Shown: positions 13,331-27,900 of the stretch, in pieces
Layout of the letters: each line of letters begins with the position of its first letter
How positions within the stretch are numbered: the stretch's first letter is position 1
Source: Anticarsia gemmatalis
Lineage: Eukaryota; Arthropoda; Insecta; Lepidoptera; Erebidae
DNA: 64,000 nucleotides
Assembly (NCBI RefSeq): GCF_050436995.1
Contig: NC_134753.1
Coordinates: forward strand, 5,766,001-5,830,000
Direction of reading: 5' to 3'
Program-made: the position numbers and the translations under genes
Notes under the pieces: model-generated
Databases searched by the model: none
Told to the model about the DNA's origin: nothing
The model's input: the letters and a program-made list of their open reading frames with translations, nothing else

Positions 13331-16300
13331 ATTTTACCTCGAAACTCTAATTTAGTGTAAAATCATTACTTTCGACTTCAGGTATTTGGGGTCATTTTGT
13401 GATATTATTGGGTAAGTACAATGCACTTTCAACGTACGAAATAAAGAAAAAATATAAATGTAAATAGTTCTTTGACTCTTTGCTAACAATGTCAACGATC
13501 GAAATAATATACACACTTTCTAATGGCATGCATACCCTCTTAAAATAAACGTAAATAAATATTCTTCTAAGAGTGTGGTAAAACTTAAAAGAAAATAACA
13601 CTTTCTCTAAGTGCATTATATTGTTTTCAAAATTTGGTAAATACACTTGGCTGAATTGACTTGTGGGTTAAATAAAAAAAAATATACCGCTATGCAAACG
13701 TGTAAATTTTTAACAATTCATTATTATTTGTTACTTTTACAAAATTTCACACAGCGGAAGGCTTGAAAAAAGTTAAAACCAACATCTGCACTAAGAATTT
13801 CTTCCGAAGCACGGTGGCTTCTAAAGACATACACATTAGTTTTCAGCGATAAATTCCAACCTAATTAACTATCAAGTTGGGTATAATTAATGTGAAGAAC
13901 ATGCTATGATTATAAATATTCCTTCCGCAATAAAAGCCTATCGTGAAATTCAGTAGGTACCTTTCTTCAAAACAAGTCAAAGGTGATTAGCACATTGTTT
14001 GTAATTTAGGCGAATCGGATTACAGTCGCGCAATGTGTGCAACCACCGGGTAATGTCAACATTACGCACGTTGTAAAGTCGTATTGACAATTTGCCTTAC
14101 TCAACAAACGTTTTCATAACGATAACGATTGTACAAGTGTTCAAATCAATTATATAACAAGTAACAAGTCCTTAATATAATGGCTACAGCATTTTTTTTT
14201 AAATTTTTGGCCGAATTCACCCGTCTATGGACTTGGCTTGCAAGATTGGTTATTTTGGTTTGTCGACCGACGAATGCTAGATTCTGTGGGTCACTAGAGG
14301 ATAAAAATATAACCCAAGTATTTAATGTATAAAGCTTATATATACCTAAAAGAATCATAATAATTCCCACGAGTGTGAACAGTGGCACTTTTATCAGTCT
14401 ATTGTATGTAATTAACAATTGACATCACTAATTGTAAATTCATAATAATATATTACGTAATATCACACTTTTAGTTGTTTAGATTAATTGATCTTTAACT
14501 TTGATTTATTTGTTATCTATTGGTTGACATAAGAAGCTTTGTGAGAAAGACACAGTCGCGTAATAATTAATAACGACATTACTCTATCTCCGCATGGAAG
14601 ATCTTAATTACTTATTCAAATAAAGTATATTTTTCAAGAATATTTCGTAAGATTGTGAACTTGCGAATAAAAGTTATTACGAAAGCCTATCAAACGTATT
14701 AACATAACGTATTTTTGTTTAAAATTCTAGCATTATTAAGAAGTGGTTTAATAATACATTGTTATTTACAATAACTACTTATTATAATATTGCTTCTTCT
14801 TGTGTATTGTGAAATTAAATTATTAAGCATGAAAAGTAATGGCAAGATATTTATTTACGATCATCAAGTATCCTATGGCAGCTATTGACGTCGTTTTTAA
14901 TACGTTTAATACACGGGACTGTGAAGTTAAATAAACTATGAACTTTATAAGAGTCATCACTTGTAAAAAAATACTTAAATGAACGTCCATGAAAACCAAT
15001 AAATAACTACGATTTACAGGAAATAACAATGAAATTCATATCTATTCGTTTTGTTTGTTCGTATTTATTACGCTTTAGACCCTATTACGTATTATTTACT
15101 AAACATTTTTTTAATAATGATGTCATTTATTCGGCAGTTATCATACTGCATAATAATAGATCCCTAATTATCTCTTCCCGTTATGTTTACAAATTCTTAC
15201 CTAGCTCAAGTTCACAGTTCACGTAATACGTAGATAAACATACATCACACCAACTGTTGCTAGTTTCACGCAACATTTAGATGACAAAAAATACAGAAAG
15301 CTACATAGAATACGTCAGACTGTTGAGGAACAAAGAAAATGTATAGACTGGAGTCAAGCCCTTGGCTAGAGCGGAGACCTATGTCATCCTACTGCCGTAA
15401 CCTTTCAGGATAAACCTGCATGTGTTTCTAAGTAACAAGTGGATCGTGTAGTAGCATTTGTTAATGACTTGACCTTCATTGGTCATACTGACCAGATTTC
15501 CAGTCCTATTTGTCTTCTCGTGGAAGGTAAAGCTATCATTTCCATATCCATCACACCTGGAAACTATCTTCAATTGTATACATTGTTCCTAAAATTGGTA
15601 ATTTGTTGCAAAAAGAAGTAAATTAATAGATCGAAACTATAACATATCGTATCAAAAGATGCCCTGAATTGTACAACTGAAATGATTACAGTAATTTTCC
15701 TTGACCAAACATTCACTTTCCACGTGCCAATACACGCGATAGTAACAACAATACCTCTAGTTGATCGAATTCAATTTGGTGAATTAGCGTCGATCGGTAG
15801 ATATCGTATCGAGCGCGTATTACAGTGGCAGTGTGACGACCTCAACCTTCACTAGATGTAGGGCCGCATATAAATCAATATGTGATAATGCGACAGTGAC
15901 CGGGATCTAACAAACGTCTTTGTATAGTTAGATACACACGGCTCAATCTCGTACATACATAATTATTAATTAATCGCTTTTCGTCCGTTTACGTTGTTAA
16001 TGTGCTGGATTCAGATACCCTTTTCGTCTAATGTTGCAGTTAATTAAATAAAAGATATAACAAATATTGAAGTCACTACAAATTAAAATTAGAAATGTAG
16101 CTTGGAAAAACCAATGATAACCGTTAAAGTGTATAATTATTTGTATCGATTAACATGCTGAATAAAAGGCTACCTACCAATTCACGATTCAATGCTTTTC
16201 AGTCGGAAGTAATGTTATTATAACTTAAGTGTTTTTCTTACAATCAATCACTATTAAATGATAAAACTATCGTTTCGATTATCCAACGTTAATAACAAAA

Positions 16301-19300
16301 ACGATGGACTAGATAACGGAATAATCGATAAATTTGCGAAATATCGTGCGTTATTCCACACCTTTTGTATTAGTTAGTTAATGATTTAATTATACCAATA
16401 CGGCCCTGAAAAAATATCGACACTTCTTGTTAAATGCACTTACGTGACGATGATACACCTCTTTAGGACAATATGTTCATAAATCATATTAAAGATATAA
16501 TTAAATTTCGAAACAGTTCGTTAATATTTACACAATTCAAGAAAAATAATTTTCTTTTCTTACTGGTTACCAAGACATCATTGTGTGCGTAATAAATAAC
16601 TTTATTATGTAAGCACATAAGTATATAATTATAGTTTGTGGGTAGGTTAATACTTTAACAACAATAAAATCATTAACAAATTAATGCATAACAGTATTTT
16701 ATATTAAATCCAACTCGCTATTTGATCTTAAATCGTTCAATTAACATGTGCACACTGTACTCGTTTGCGGAAGGTTTGCCGGTGGATTAATACGTCATAG
16801 ACTGCCAGTAACTATTAAAAGATGTTAAGGACTTGCGAATATAATAAGCATATTGTCAACGGCAAACTTAACGTGTACCTCAGTATTTAATAATATTCAT
16901 TGTTCATCAACCAGTCAGTGCACGAGAATCAATAAATTGAGCATCGTGCATTGTTACTGAATATGCATTAGTTAGCACTGATATCCGCGGTGGAAGCGTA
17001 TGTAGGTACATATTGATACATGTCGTAAAATACTCAATTTTATCAGGATTTATATGATGGGCAACGACAAGCAACCTTAAGCTGATTATAATTAAAGTAT
17101 TTAGGTCTAGGCTAGCTAGAGTACCTTCTAAGCTCTATCAGAAAGTGTCTATTGAATAATACGCTTGTTGAATATGTCAGGGTACCAACTAATTATTACG
17201 ATTACTTTGAAGTAAATGATTAAAAGTAATTTTGGCGTAAAGTATACAATTGTTTATGCTCCAAAACGCAATAAGAAACAAATGAAAAAATGAACCAATG
17301 ACACAGTTCAATCGAATATTTTTACTAACTTACTCATAGAGAATTTAATTTAATTTAATTCTGTGGAGAGACAGTGTGTAATGTAATAAATTGCTTATTC
17401 CTTGTAGCTGTGTAATGTCAAATAATCACAAAACCATATGGCACAGTGGTATCACACGAATTTGAACATAATTCAAAAAGAAATAAAGTTGCATTTAGCT
17501 ACTCACAGGTTAATCGGACCATTTGGTTGTTGATTAGGAGTACGCACGATTCGCTGACATAAATGTTTGCCTTGGCAAATATGTCTATACGAGAATGGAA
17601 ACAGGAGAAATCTACAGTTTTCGCATGTTTTTACTATACTTACATAACGTTATTAACTATATTTAAAGGGAGAATATGTCTTATATCTAAATACCTAGGT
17701 GCGTGATAGATCATATAAGAATATTTTATGTATTATATTATTAGTCCTATGATAAGGTGATTACAAAAACCCAAAACAATTACGTTCGTTAGGCAATTTG
17801 CGTCAAAGGTCAAGATTTGGTTGGGGTTTCTTTGACCAGTCTTTTTGTGGTACCCGCTACATTAATTTGGATCCTCATCAAAAACGCATTATGATTACTC
17901 GTTTGATGTCAACAAATAAACAACACATTAATTGCTCTTTAAATGTTCATTTAAATTTAATAAGTCGTGACCGCAACTCTCTAGTATTATCTAACTTCCT
18001 ACAACAGTGACTCGCAGTATTGTTCCTGATATAGCGTTTGTTTAAAAAGCGCTTCATATAATATATAAAGTATAAATAAATTTATCGGGTCTATGTAGTA
18101 TAGTTATCCGAAAATAAATCAAAAACGATAGAATGCAAACCAATTTTTATTATATAGCTGCAGTAGTATTTTTGTGATGTAAACCTTCTCTATTTCACTT
18201 CTTACTATTTGTATAAGGGCAAAAATTAATAATTAATTAGATCTTGAATTCTTGACTCGGCGTTTCAACTTCCGATGATCTTTCTACCAATATTTTTGAT
18301 GGTTTTAGAAAGAATCAAGTCGTATATTTTTTCCCTCAACACTTCTTTGGTGTACAATTAAGAGCAATGCGCCCATAAACCTATATTTCTCGTTTCTAAA
18401 TAATTTTGTTTGTAGATATCTCAAAGTGTTGACACTTTAGAACGTCTCTAATGATATAAAGTACAAACGACTAAGGTAATGTTTGAAAACCTTTCAATAT
18501 GGACTCAAGGCGAGCGGGCGCTTCCGACTAGTTTCAACTCAGAGTGCGAATGAACATATACACTGTTTACCTACTTTTACTACTATTTCATACAGTTTAT
18601 AGACCTGGAGCTTTGTAAAATGTTCTTAATTTATGCTTAAGCAATTTTCCTAAAAATATATGGTATGTGCAAAATGTCATTAAATAATAATTGCCTGTAA
18701 AACCACCCCGATTATAGACTAATCACGTGCGAGAAGCGTGCTTTTGATTTATTTATCGCATGCAAGTGTAGTAGTCTACATACGCACTTAAAACCCATGT
18801 TCTGAGAATGATGAAAATCGTGACATCCTTTCTACTTGACTGACTACCGGTCTTCAAGTAAAAACTCTAATTTAACCTTCGATTGTTGCTCGAATCACTG
18901 TAACAAAAAGAAAACTTGCTCCACTTTATACGAATTTTAAAGCAATTACTTCTTTACCCGATATAACTTCTATCACGAATAAAAGTGTGCGGAAAATAAA
19001 CCCATATTTGCGTAAGAAAATCTATACTTAATATTATAAAGCCGTAGAGTTTGTTTGTTTGTTTGTTGGTTTGAACGCGATAATCTCAAGAACTACTGGT
19101 CTGATTTGAAAAATTCTTTCATTGTTAGGTAGCCCATTTATCGAGGAAGGTTATAGGCTATATATCATCACGCTACTACCAATAGGAGCAGAGTACCAGT
19201 AAAAAATGTTACGGAAACGGGGAAAATTTTGACCCTCTTATCCCCTCTTATACCCTCTTAAGTGACGCAAGCGAAGTTGCGCGGGTCAGATAAGATGAAT

Positions 19301-21591
19301 GTGAAAAAGGGTATAAGGAGGATATAAGTTAGCGTACATAAATAAGCTTAAAATTTTCTGATAGATGGCCTTCTGAATCCAACACTGAGTTGTATCTAAA
19401 TAATGGGCGATTAATTTGTCATAATAATCACATTAAACTGCAATAACATAATAATAGTGATGTAAATGTACGACAGATGTTCCGCTCTCAGTTTACAAAC
19501 ATGTCATGTTTTACGATAATTGTTATCGCATTGCTATTAAACTAAACTTCGAACTTGCCTATGTCTCATATACCCTACCTATCCGCCTGAAACTATTTTT
19601 GTCAGTGAAAATCATCAAACTTAAATTTTGTGTTAACTAAAATCATAAAAAAGAATTGTATCCTAGTTAATTTTAAACGAACACTCTGTAGTTATTTTCT
19701 AGTGTATCTACGCATTTTATGTAAATTTCATATATGCAAGCAAGGCTATATTACTATATTAGACGAAAATTTAACACTCGATTGACCTTGTCGGTGAAAT
19801 TAGACTAAAGATAAGATTAAAGATATAATAAAACATATTCAGTCATTGAGAGAGCAAGACTCTGAAGTACATATTGTTCACCTCTTACTATAAATAATTA
19901 ATCGTCTGGGTTGTAAAGATAAAAAGAAATTTCTAGATGTTATTATTGTTATCTCTGTCTGTTTTGGATTCAGAGCGGTCCCTGACCTAAATAGAAACAT
20001 AGGCTTTTGATTGTGTTAATCAGGTTCCACCTTTGACCTAGTTGCAGTCTTCCACGTAACTTTACAATTAAAATAATATACTAATCAACAACAAGCATGA
20101 TATATTAGGTAAAATAGCAATGGTCCTTGGTAATAAATCGCACGACAGATTATTTATTTAAATCGATTTACAATAAATAATGTATTAGTTTAAAGGTTTT
20201 AATAAAAATGCGAAGAATTTAAGTTTAACCTTTTTATTGTCATCAATACAGATGGTCTTACTGACTTGTTAAAAATAAATAATAGGTACCTACCTGATAC
20301 ATAGAAGCATGTATTATTATTTATTTATCAATTTTGCAAAACATTCAATATTTTCTGCGTCATCTACCTAGATTTATTTAAGAATCCTAATAAATAACCG
20401 CAAATATTTTGGCAATTAGGTATATGACCAAAAAGTACAAACGTAAAATAATATTAATATCTCGTTTTATCAGTTCAATGCAACTGTCAAGGGCATGCCC
20501 GATATATCATACGCGTATTTACAAATCTACCAATAAGTGACATCTAAACAGTATTACGGAAGTATCTTGTTCGCTGATAACAGCTGGATAGCCTAGCTAG
20601 AGTATACGCACAATATTTTTACCAAGGCTAAAGGATATAAACAAAATACTGATAAAACATCCGATACAAATTATTCCATTGTTAATTAGAAGGCCATTAT
20701 GTTATAAAGGAAAAATATAATTATTGATACACTTAGTAAGTAATTTGATAAGGGGTCAATGTTTTTATATTACACTTACCTCATGTATTATACCAATATA
20801 TTTTACACCGTGATCGTTACCAGTCAATAATAATAACTGTTTTATTTGTCTTTTGAGGCATAATCATACTTCACACATTTTAAATCTAATTATTGATTGT
20901 CAACGCCATATTGCCGCCTATACAAAATAATGTAATGTTAATTTTCGGATACTAATTAAAGCTTTTAATAATTTTTGTACATAAGCTTAACATAATGAAA
21001 GGGTCAAAAGGATTCGTGTATACGCCTTAAACTTAAATTGAATAAATAACTCTTTATTTTGTTTGTCGTTAGTCTGGCACGTACTCCACCAGTTTTTAGA
21101 TAAGCCTGTGTTTATAACGTTTCTAAAAACCAACGACAAATGTCAAACTTTTTATCCAAACTTCCGCTACGTGACCTATAAAAATAACAAATACAACAAG
21201 AATTGACGGAGATAAAGTATTTTTAGTTCTACGTACCATTCACGTAAAATACTAACAAAAGTCTATCAGATTCATATAATAACTATGTGTCAATGTGCGC
21301 TTGTGCAATGTACAAACACAGTTACTTACATTTAGATTGTTATGTCAAGAAATCAAGACTTCCATTGAGTAAAACAACAATAGAATAATATGTGCAAATA
21401 AGTGAGTAACTGAGTATTCACAGTTATTTACAGCCTTACCTGCATTACTCACTGCAAAGGTGTCAACCATGTGATAATAGAATTAGTAAACAGTCTTTAC
21501 CAAGTCTAACAACATGCCTATAACGTAGCAACACATGTTCTCTCGTGTACATGTTCTATTACAAATAAAAGTAATGTTTCCTTTTTCACAG
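13331..21591. other. Noncoding region upstream of the ABCG start; no gene seen
   Basis: AT-rich sequence with only short frames lacking recognisable domains. It contains the reversed dispersed repeat at 19019-19291. If transcription starts at the 13.1-kb CpG block, this would be a 5' UTR intron. Confidence 0.5.
19019..19291 (-). repeat. Dispersed repeat (GACCCGCGCAACTTCGCTTG family), copy 2
   Basis: Reverse orientation: it runs from ATACTTAATATTATAAAGC through a (TTTG)n run to GCGAAGTTGCGCGGGTCAG. It carries the family segments, here TATATCATCACGCTACTACC, matched to copies 1 and 3. It has a small internal duplication, TTATCCCCTCTTATACCCTC. Confidence 0.85.
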
Positions 21592-21760
21592 TTACTCGCC
21601 AATGGATTACGCCCGGCTTGCATGGGAACTTGGAACAACAAATACTTAAAAGTTTGTAACCAAACGAAAGATTCGACAGTGTGAGCGAGAAAGAAACATT
21701 TGGAAAGTGAGGCCAATACACGTAGTACGGTGAAAGTGTTCGTTACACGGTGCAGCAAAG
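21592..21760 (+). promoter_or_regulatory. Likely 5' UTR of the ABCG gene, with splice acceptor and uORF
   Basis: A strong acceptor (TTTCCTTTTTCACAG, ending at 21591) precedes this segment, suggesting it is the 3' part of a spliced leader exon continuous with the first coding exon. A 15-codon upstream reading frame lies at 21602-21649. An in-frame TGA at 21731 shows the ABCG protein cannot begin further upstream on this exon. Confidence 0.45.
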
Positions 21761-21902
21761 ATGACTCCGGGTGCGGAAGACATGAGTATGATGGGGGCAA
21801 ACAATAATGTGATGCCCCTCATACCTCGCTCTACTGTGGAACTTGAATTCAAGAACATAACATGCAGTATAGACATGTTTATTATGCACAAGCTGCGATT
21901 CG
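21761..21902 (+). CDS. ABCG coding exon 1
   Basis: ATG at 21761 in good context; it encodes the N terminus and the first NBD strand (VELEFKNITCSIDMF). Donor GTAAGT at 21903, phase 1. The next exon is 22.6 kb away. Confidence 0.9.
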
Positions 21903-24900
21903 GTAAGTAACTTTAACCCTCCTGCTACCTGAGCGGCGCGGGCGGTTGTTACTTTGTCAAAACGCATTTTTTATAAGATGTTTCGTTCGGATGTTCGGGC
22001 GTGAACGTCATGGAACGGTTTTTATCAGTGCCTGGCCATGACCGGGGTTCAAGCTTGCGGACCGTGACACTAAGGGTAACATTGTGACGATACAAATAAT
22101 GTTATTAGCAGATTCGAACTTACATTAATCATGTCAATCAGACGCCTTATATGATTAAGTCGTTTTTTGAACGATTGTTTACTTTTCTTTAATAAAATAA
22201 AATTGTAATTGTTGATAAGGATTTGGAGGATACGCTTTATTTAGTTATTTTTATGAGGCAGACAAATACAGTGCGATTATTGGCACAAATCTGGTTTCTT
22301 TCTAGTATTCGTGCTTTCTGCATCACGATTGCATAATCCAACGATCACAAACCGGTATACCGACCTACTACGGCATGTTTACGTATTTTAAACATTGGCA
22401 GGCAGGTCGTTATTGTTATAAATATGAAGTTACTAGAATCGTGTCAAGGGTCTAATTGATAGATAGGTACCTATTCAGTGCCAAAGGTGTTAATATAACA
22501 TTAGTCATAAACTGTTAATTTGTTGAAAACGTGAACGAGTATTTGCTTTTTTACAGGAAGTGGTAATTTCCTGTAACAACCAATAATACGCACGCGAACC
22601 CTTTTTTAAGTTACTAGTTAAATATTATATTGCTCAATACTATTTACAAAAATGAAGGATAGGACTAAAGATAAATTTAAAAGAAAATTAATATGAATAA
22701 TTTTAAAATAAATAATCTGGGGGCACGGAAGTGCCCCCGCAAGTCGAGCAAAAAAAAGCGGCACGGCCGTACCATCCTTTTCTCGAAGCAATTCGGGCTA
22801 TTTTTGACACCCCTATAATTTCGTTGTGGATAAAACAAGAAGCCTGAATTTTCAGCAACTAATCAGTCATTGTATATACACGGTATATTTAAAATTTCAG
22901 TCAATTTGAACCAGTAGTTTAAGAATGACAACTTGTTAAAGTTTCTGAATTTTGTCACTCACTGATTCACTGATTCACTGACTCACTGACTCACTGACTC
23001 ACCGATCATCAAAAGTCTGAGGTACTTCTAGCAGACTTAGAAGCTTCAAATTTAGAATACATATAGGGTTTAGTGTCTTAATCATGGGAAAAATTTAATA
23101 TTTTCTAATTTCGGTTCAGTTTTCTAAATACACTAACTGCAACAATAACTTTGTAATTCCATATAAATGTATAGGATGACAAGGTTACATTTGCCGTTAA
23201 TGAATCATTATTACTGTAGAAAATAAAATAAATAGGTGTAGATAGGTACCTACTATATGAGGCATAACGGGAGGGGGTATAGGGTGGGTAAGGGTGTTTA
23301 GCCCATGAAACTGAACAACATTACCTTAGGAAAATATGTTGAATTATGAAAAAAAAACGTCTTTACATACAAATTGGACTTATGTTCCCTCTACAAAAAG
23401 AAGTGAGATGCCATCAAAAACATTCTGTAAAATTTCCAAGTCTCGCCGTAAAAAGTTGTGAGATCTATATAATACCAAGTCGATTAATCTATTTAGTCTC
23501 TACTTAAAATACATAGGTTAGGTTTCCTGGGCTTTTTCCGCACTTAGCCTCTTAAATGGGCCTTTGTGCGTGTATCTACCCTCTCTCATTGTTGCGTTGA
23601 TTCACCCTCACTCCAGCCATCCTAGTTCCTCCCAGAACTTCAGTAGCTTTTTCAAGTTGCTGCAGGCTTCCTGGAGTGTTGTTGTCAATATTTTTGTTCG
23701 CGCTCGTTGGTCCGCCACGCTGTTGCATTCCACAAGTACATGTTGTGGTGTTTCCTCTGCCTCCATGCATCCTCTGCACAGAGGGCTGTCCGTCACACCT
23801 ATTGTACATAGATGTTTGTTTAGGGGACAATGGCCGGTTAGGATTCCTATTACCTTGCGTATTTTGTCCCTTTTTAGACTGATAAGGTTGCGGGCAAGAT
23901 TCTTAGGTGCCACCGGAACTGCAGCCTTAGTTTGCCTGCAACCTTTGCTGTTGTTCCATTCTTTTAGGTGTTTCGCTTCGGTGTTTCTGTTCAGCCAAGA
24001 TTTAATTTGTGCTTGGGGGATAGGCAGTAGTGGTTCCGGTCCAAGTACTGTTCCATTTGATCCCCTTTTAGCTAGTTCATCAGCTGCATCGTTTCCCATT
24101 GAATTGCTGTGCCCTTTGATCCATTGCAGGGTAACTGTGTTCGTACGTGCAATAGCCTGGAGCGCATTATGGCATTCCAGAACAAGGGCAGATGTTATAA
24201 CGTTATTTTGTAAGGCTTGTAGCATGGATGCACTGTCCGAGACAATTTTTATTTTAAAGTCTCTGACATCTCTGGCTGCGACTGCTTGTGCTGCCTTAGT
24301 GATTCCTATACATTCTGCTTGGAAGATTGTATTTAGTTTGTCTAGGGTGGCTGATATTTTGATATTTAGATCGTTCGAGAAGACGCCGGCTCCTGTACCA
24401 AATGCGGTTTTGGATCCGTCAGTGTATATCCTAACTTCGTTGATGCCAGAGTCATCTTTAGATTCCTCTTTGAGTTGGATATTGTATCTTCTGTCAAAAA
24501 CGTGGTGACATGGCGTTTTATCTGTAGGTGCATCGAGAAGTGGTATTTCCTTCAGGATACATTGCAGAATTTTGGTGTGTGTTGTTTCTGGGTTCTGCTG
24601 CCATAGCCCGTTTGCTTTTAGTCTTAAGGCAGCCGCTTGTGCCTCCTCCTGTATAACCAAATCTAAGGGCCTAAGGTTTAGGAGGTACTCAAGTGCATTT
24701 GATGGAGTGGTTTTCATGCATCCAGTGGTGGCTACACATGCTAGGCGTTGTGTGCTCTGGAGTTTTGTTTTTACCGTTGTCAGTTGTGTTCTGGGCCACC
24801 ATACAACTGCTCCGTAGGTGATAGAAGGTCTGATAACTGATGTGTATAGCCAGAGTGTTATGTTTGGGTTGAGACCCCATTTGTTACCAACCATTCTTCT

Positions 24901-27900
24901 ACACTGGCCGAACGCTATGCAGGCCTTCCTAGTTTTTGCTTCAATATGACTCGCCCAATTCAACTTGTTGTCAAGAACCATGCCCAGATATTTCACTTGA
25001 GTTGACAGGGTGAGTTTGGTGTTAAATAGTTTTGGTAGTTCGAGGTCCGGTAACTTCCTTTTGTTGGTGAAAAGGATAAGTTCTGTTTTTTTGGGGTTTA
25101 CTGATAGTTGGTGTTCTTCACACCAGTTTTCTATAATCTGAAAAGCTGAGCGCATTATTTTGCATAGTACGTTTTCAGCTGTCCCATTTATCAGTATTGC
25201 TAGGTCATCTGCATATCCAATAGTAGTGTACCCTTTTTTGTTTAGACTAGTTAGGAGGCTATCAACTACTATGTTCCATAGAAGCGGTGAAAGGACGCCT
25301 CCCTGGGGGCATCCTCTGACCACTTTTGCTCTCATTGTGGTGTTTGCCACTATCTGTACCGCCCTTTTGCTGACTAGTTCAGTAATCCATCCAGTTAGGA
25401 CTGGTTCTACTTTAAGTCTTTGTAGGGCATGTTTAATGCTGTTGTGCATGGTTTTGTCAAAGGCTCCTTCTATATCTATGAAGGAGGCTAGTGTTGAGGC
25501 TTTGTTTGTAAAGGCCGATTCTATTTTGTGCACAACCTTGTGCAGTGCCGACTCTGTTGATTTGCCTTTTCTATACGCATGTTGTTGGGGATGTAGTGGG
25601 TTGTTCTTTAGTACTCCATCCCTTAGGTATATGTCTACAAGTCTTTCCAGTGTTTTTAAAAGGAATGATGTAAGACTGATTGGCCTGAAAGCTTTGGCAT
25701 GAGTGTAGTCCTCCTTACCCGGTTTGGGGAGGAAAACTACCTTTGCTTTTCTCCACAATTTGGGTATGTATTTGAAAGCTATACAGGCTCTGTAGATTGG
25801 TAATAGGTGTTTTATCGTCTCGTCTTTTTGCCATTGTAGTAGCGCCGGGAAAATCATGTCTAGCCCCGCTGATTTGAATGGCTGGAAGCTTTTTATGGCC
25901 CATGCCATCCTATCCGCGGTTACTATTTTGTTGGCGATTTCCCAGTCTAGGGTTGTTGGTGTGTTGTGGTGCTCGTCTGACCAATCAAGGCCTGATGTCA
26001 TCAGACAGCCTGGAAAATGTGTTTCCAGCAGTATTTCACACGTTTCTTTGTCGTTATTTGTGTAGGTGCCGTCTGCTTTCTTAAGAGTGCCCAGAAGATT
26101 CGGGTTCCCTTTGGAAAGTATTTTCTTTATTCTTGCGGCTTGGTTTGTCGAGTCTATGTTGCTACAGAAGTTGTGCCAAGATTCCGTTCTTCGAAATCTG
26201 ATGCGCTTCTTATAGTGTTTTTGTGCAATTTTGTATTTGTCCCAGGCCTCAGTAGTTCTGGTGTTTTTTGCATGGTTAAAAAGTGTCCTGAGACCCTTTC
26301 GTAGGCGTTCAAGTTCCGGCCCCCACCACGAACTTTTCCCGGGGTCTTTGGATATTGAAGTGGGGCATGCGGAATGATAGCTATTCAGCATGCTTTTGGT
26401 TAAAAGTGCTACGTTTAAATCTATATTATTAGTACTGAGAGTGACGTCAGTTACTGGTCCGTCACTTAGTGCTTTAGTAAGTAAGTTTGTGTACCTTGAT
26501 ATATCTGTTTTTCGGGGGTTGCGATATAGGTCAGGGTCTTTTTGCTTGTGTTGAATTTGAAAGCACACGCGGCGGTGGTCTGCCAGTGATGGCTCGTTTG
26601 ATACGTGCCAGCCCGCAATCAGATTTGCAGCCGCGTGTGTTGCCAATGTGATGTCTATAATGGTTTGATACCTTGAGCTTACAAAAGTGGGTTCAGTGCC
26701 CCTATTTATAATGTTTAGGTTTGTTTGAAATAGGTATTCGGCTAATGACTCACCTCTTTTGTTGGTATCCTTACTTCCCCACAGAGGATGGTGTGCATTA
26801 CAGTCTGCAGCGATGATCAGCTCCCAGTCTTGTGTTTCGCAGTGTTGTACAAGTTCGGCCAGTTCTCTTGTTGGAGTTTCGCCGTCGCTCGGCATGTACA
26901 CTGAGGCTAAGACTAGGGTTGTGTTATTTTCTGTGTGGATTGTCACTGCAGTGAGGTCTCTAGAACAGAATTGGTTTAGTAGCGTGGTTGTTATGGTGTT
27001 GGGCATGAAAATGCAGGTTCTCGGTTTGTCGACTGAGGGTTTTACCAGTAACTTACCGCAGATATTGCTTAGACCGCAGATTTTGTTGTTTCTGATCCAC
27101 GGCTCCTGGATCAGGGCGACGGTCTTGTTGTTAACCTCCAGTGCTCTGCGTAGAGTGGCCGCCGCTATTTGTTTGTGCTGGAGGTTGGTTTGTATAATAT
27201 TTATGTTTAGGGGACTACGGGCTACGCAGGACGTCATCTTCGTCACTGGTAGTCCCCTTGTTCTGCGGCGGCGGGTCTGTCTCCATCTCGCTCGAACCCT
27301 GTTGGGGAGCAGAGGTGGACGGCTCGGGACCGGATGCGGCCCCCTCCGTTGACTCCTCCGTCGCCGTTGGTCTGCTGCTGCTCGTGGCTTGTTCCTCTGA
27401 GGTGAAGAACCTGATGTAGCCACTCCCAGACATGTGCGCTACTCGGCGATCACGGTCCAGGATGGCTTGCTTCTGGTCCTCAGGAATTCCAAGGATAAGA
27501 TGCACTATCTTCTCCTTGGAGTTTACCTCTTGTGGTTTGTCATCCACCGTCATGTCGTAACACTGCCAAGAGTCTACTTTGTACCAGGGGTTCTGGGCAC
27601 AAAGGACTCTCTGCAGTGTAGCAGCTTCGGTGATGCGGGTGTGAATGAGAAGCCCAGCCTTCAGCTTCTTTTTCATTTCTGACTGCTTAATGACAGTCAG
27701 AGTGGTTCCGGGGACTGGCGACGCAATGTTCCCTATTTCTTTGCCCAGCCAGTCGAGAGCATTTGTGTCCTCACACCACATCGCTAAAGCCCCGTCCAGA
27801 AGGAAAGGGCGGCCGCGGAAAGATGGAGCATGTACACTCGGAGATGGCGGAGCCAGTACAGCTTGCAGGATGCTATCATCGATAGCTTCCCTCAGCTGAT

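Noticed and set aside
15379..15573. Possible transposase remnant on the minus strand
   Set aside because: The short frame has a faint piggyBac-like look (KCYYTIHLLLRNTC) but no catalytic residues or ends could be recognised.
23515..23530. Telomeric (TTAGG)n target site for the antisense LINE
   Set aside because: Only AGGTTAGGTT is present, about two units, and it seems to belong to the LINE 3' end. The surrounding DNA is an inverted-repeat element, not telomere.
23564..24508. 314-codon plus-strand frame
   Set aside because: Antisense to the RNase H part of the LINE ORF2, which has clear catalytic motifs; composition is a mirror of the coding strand.
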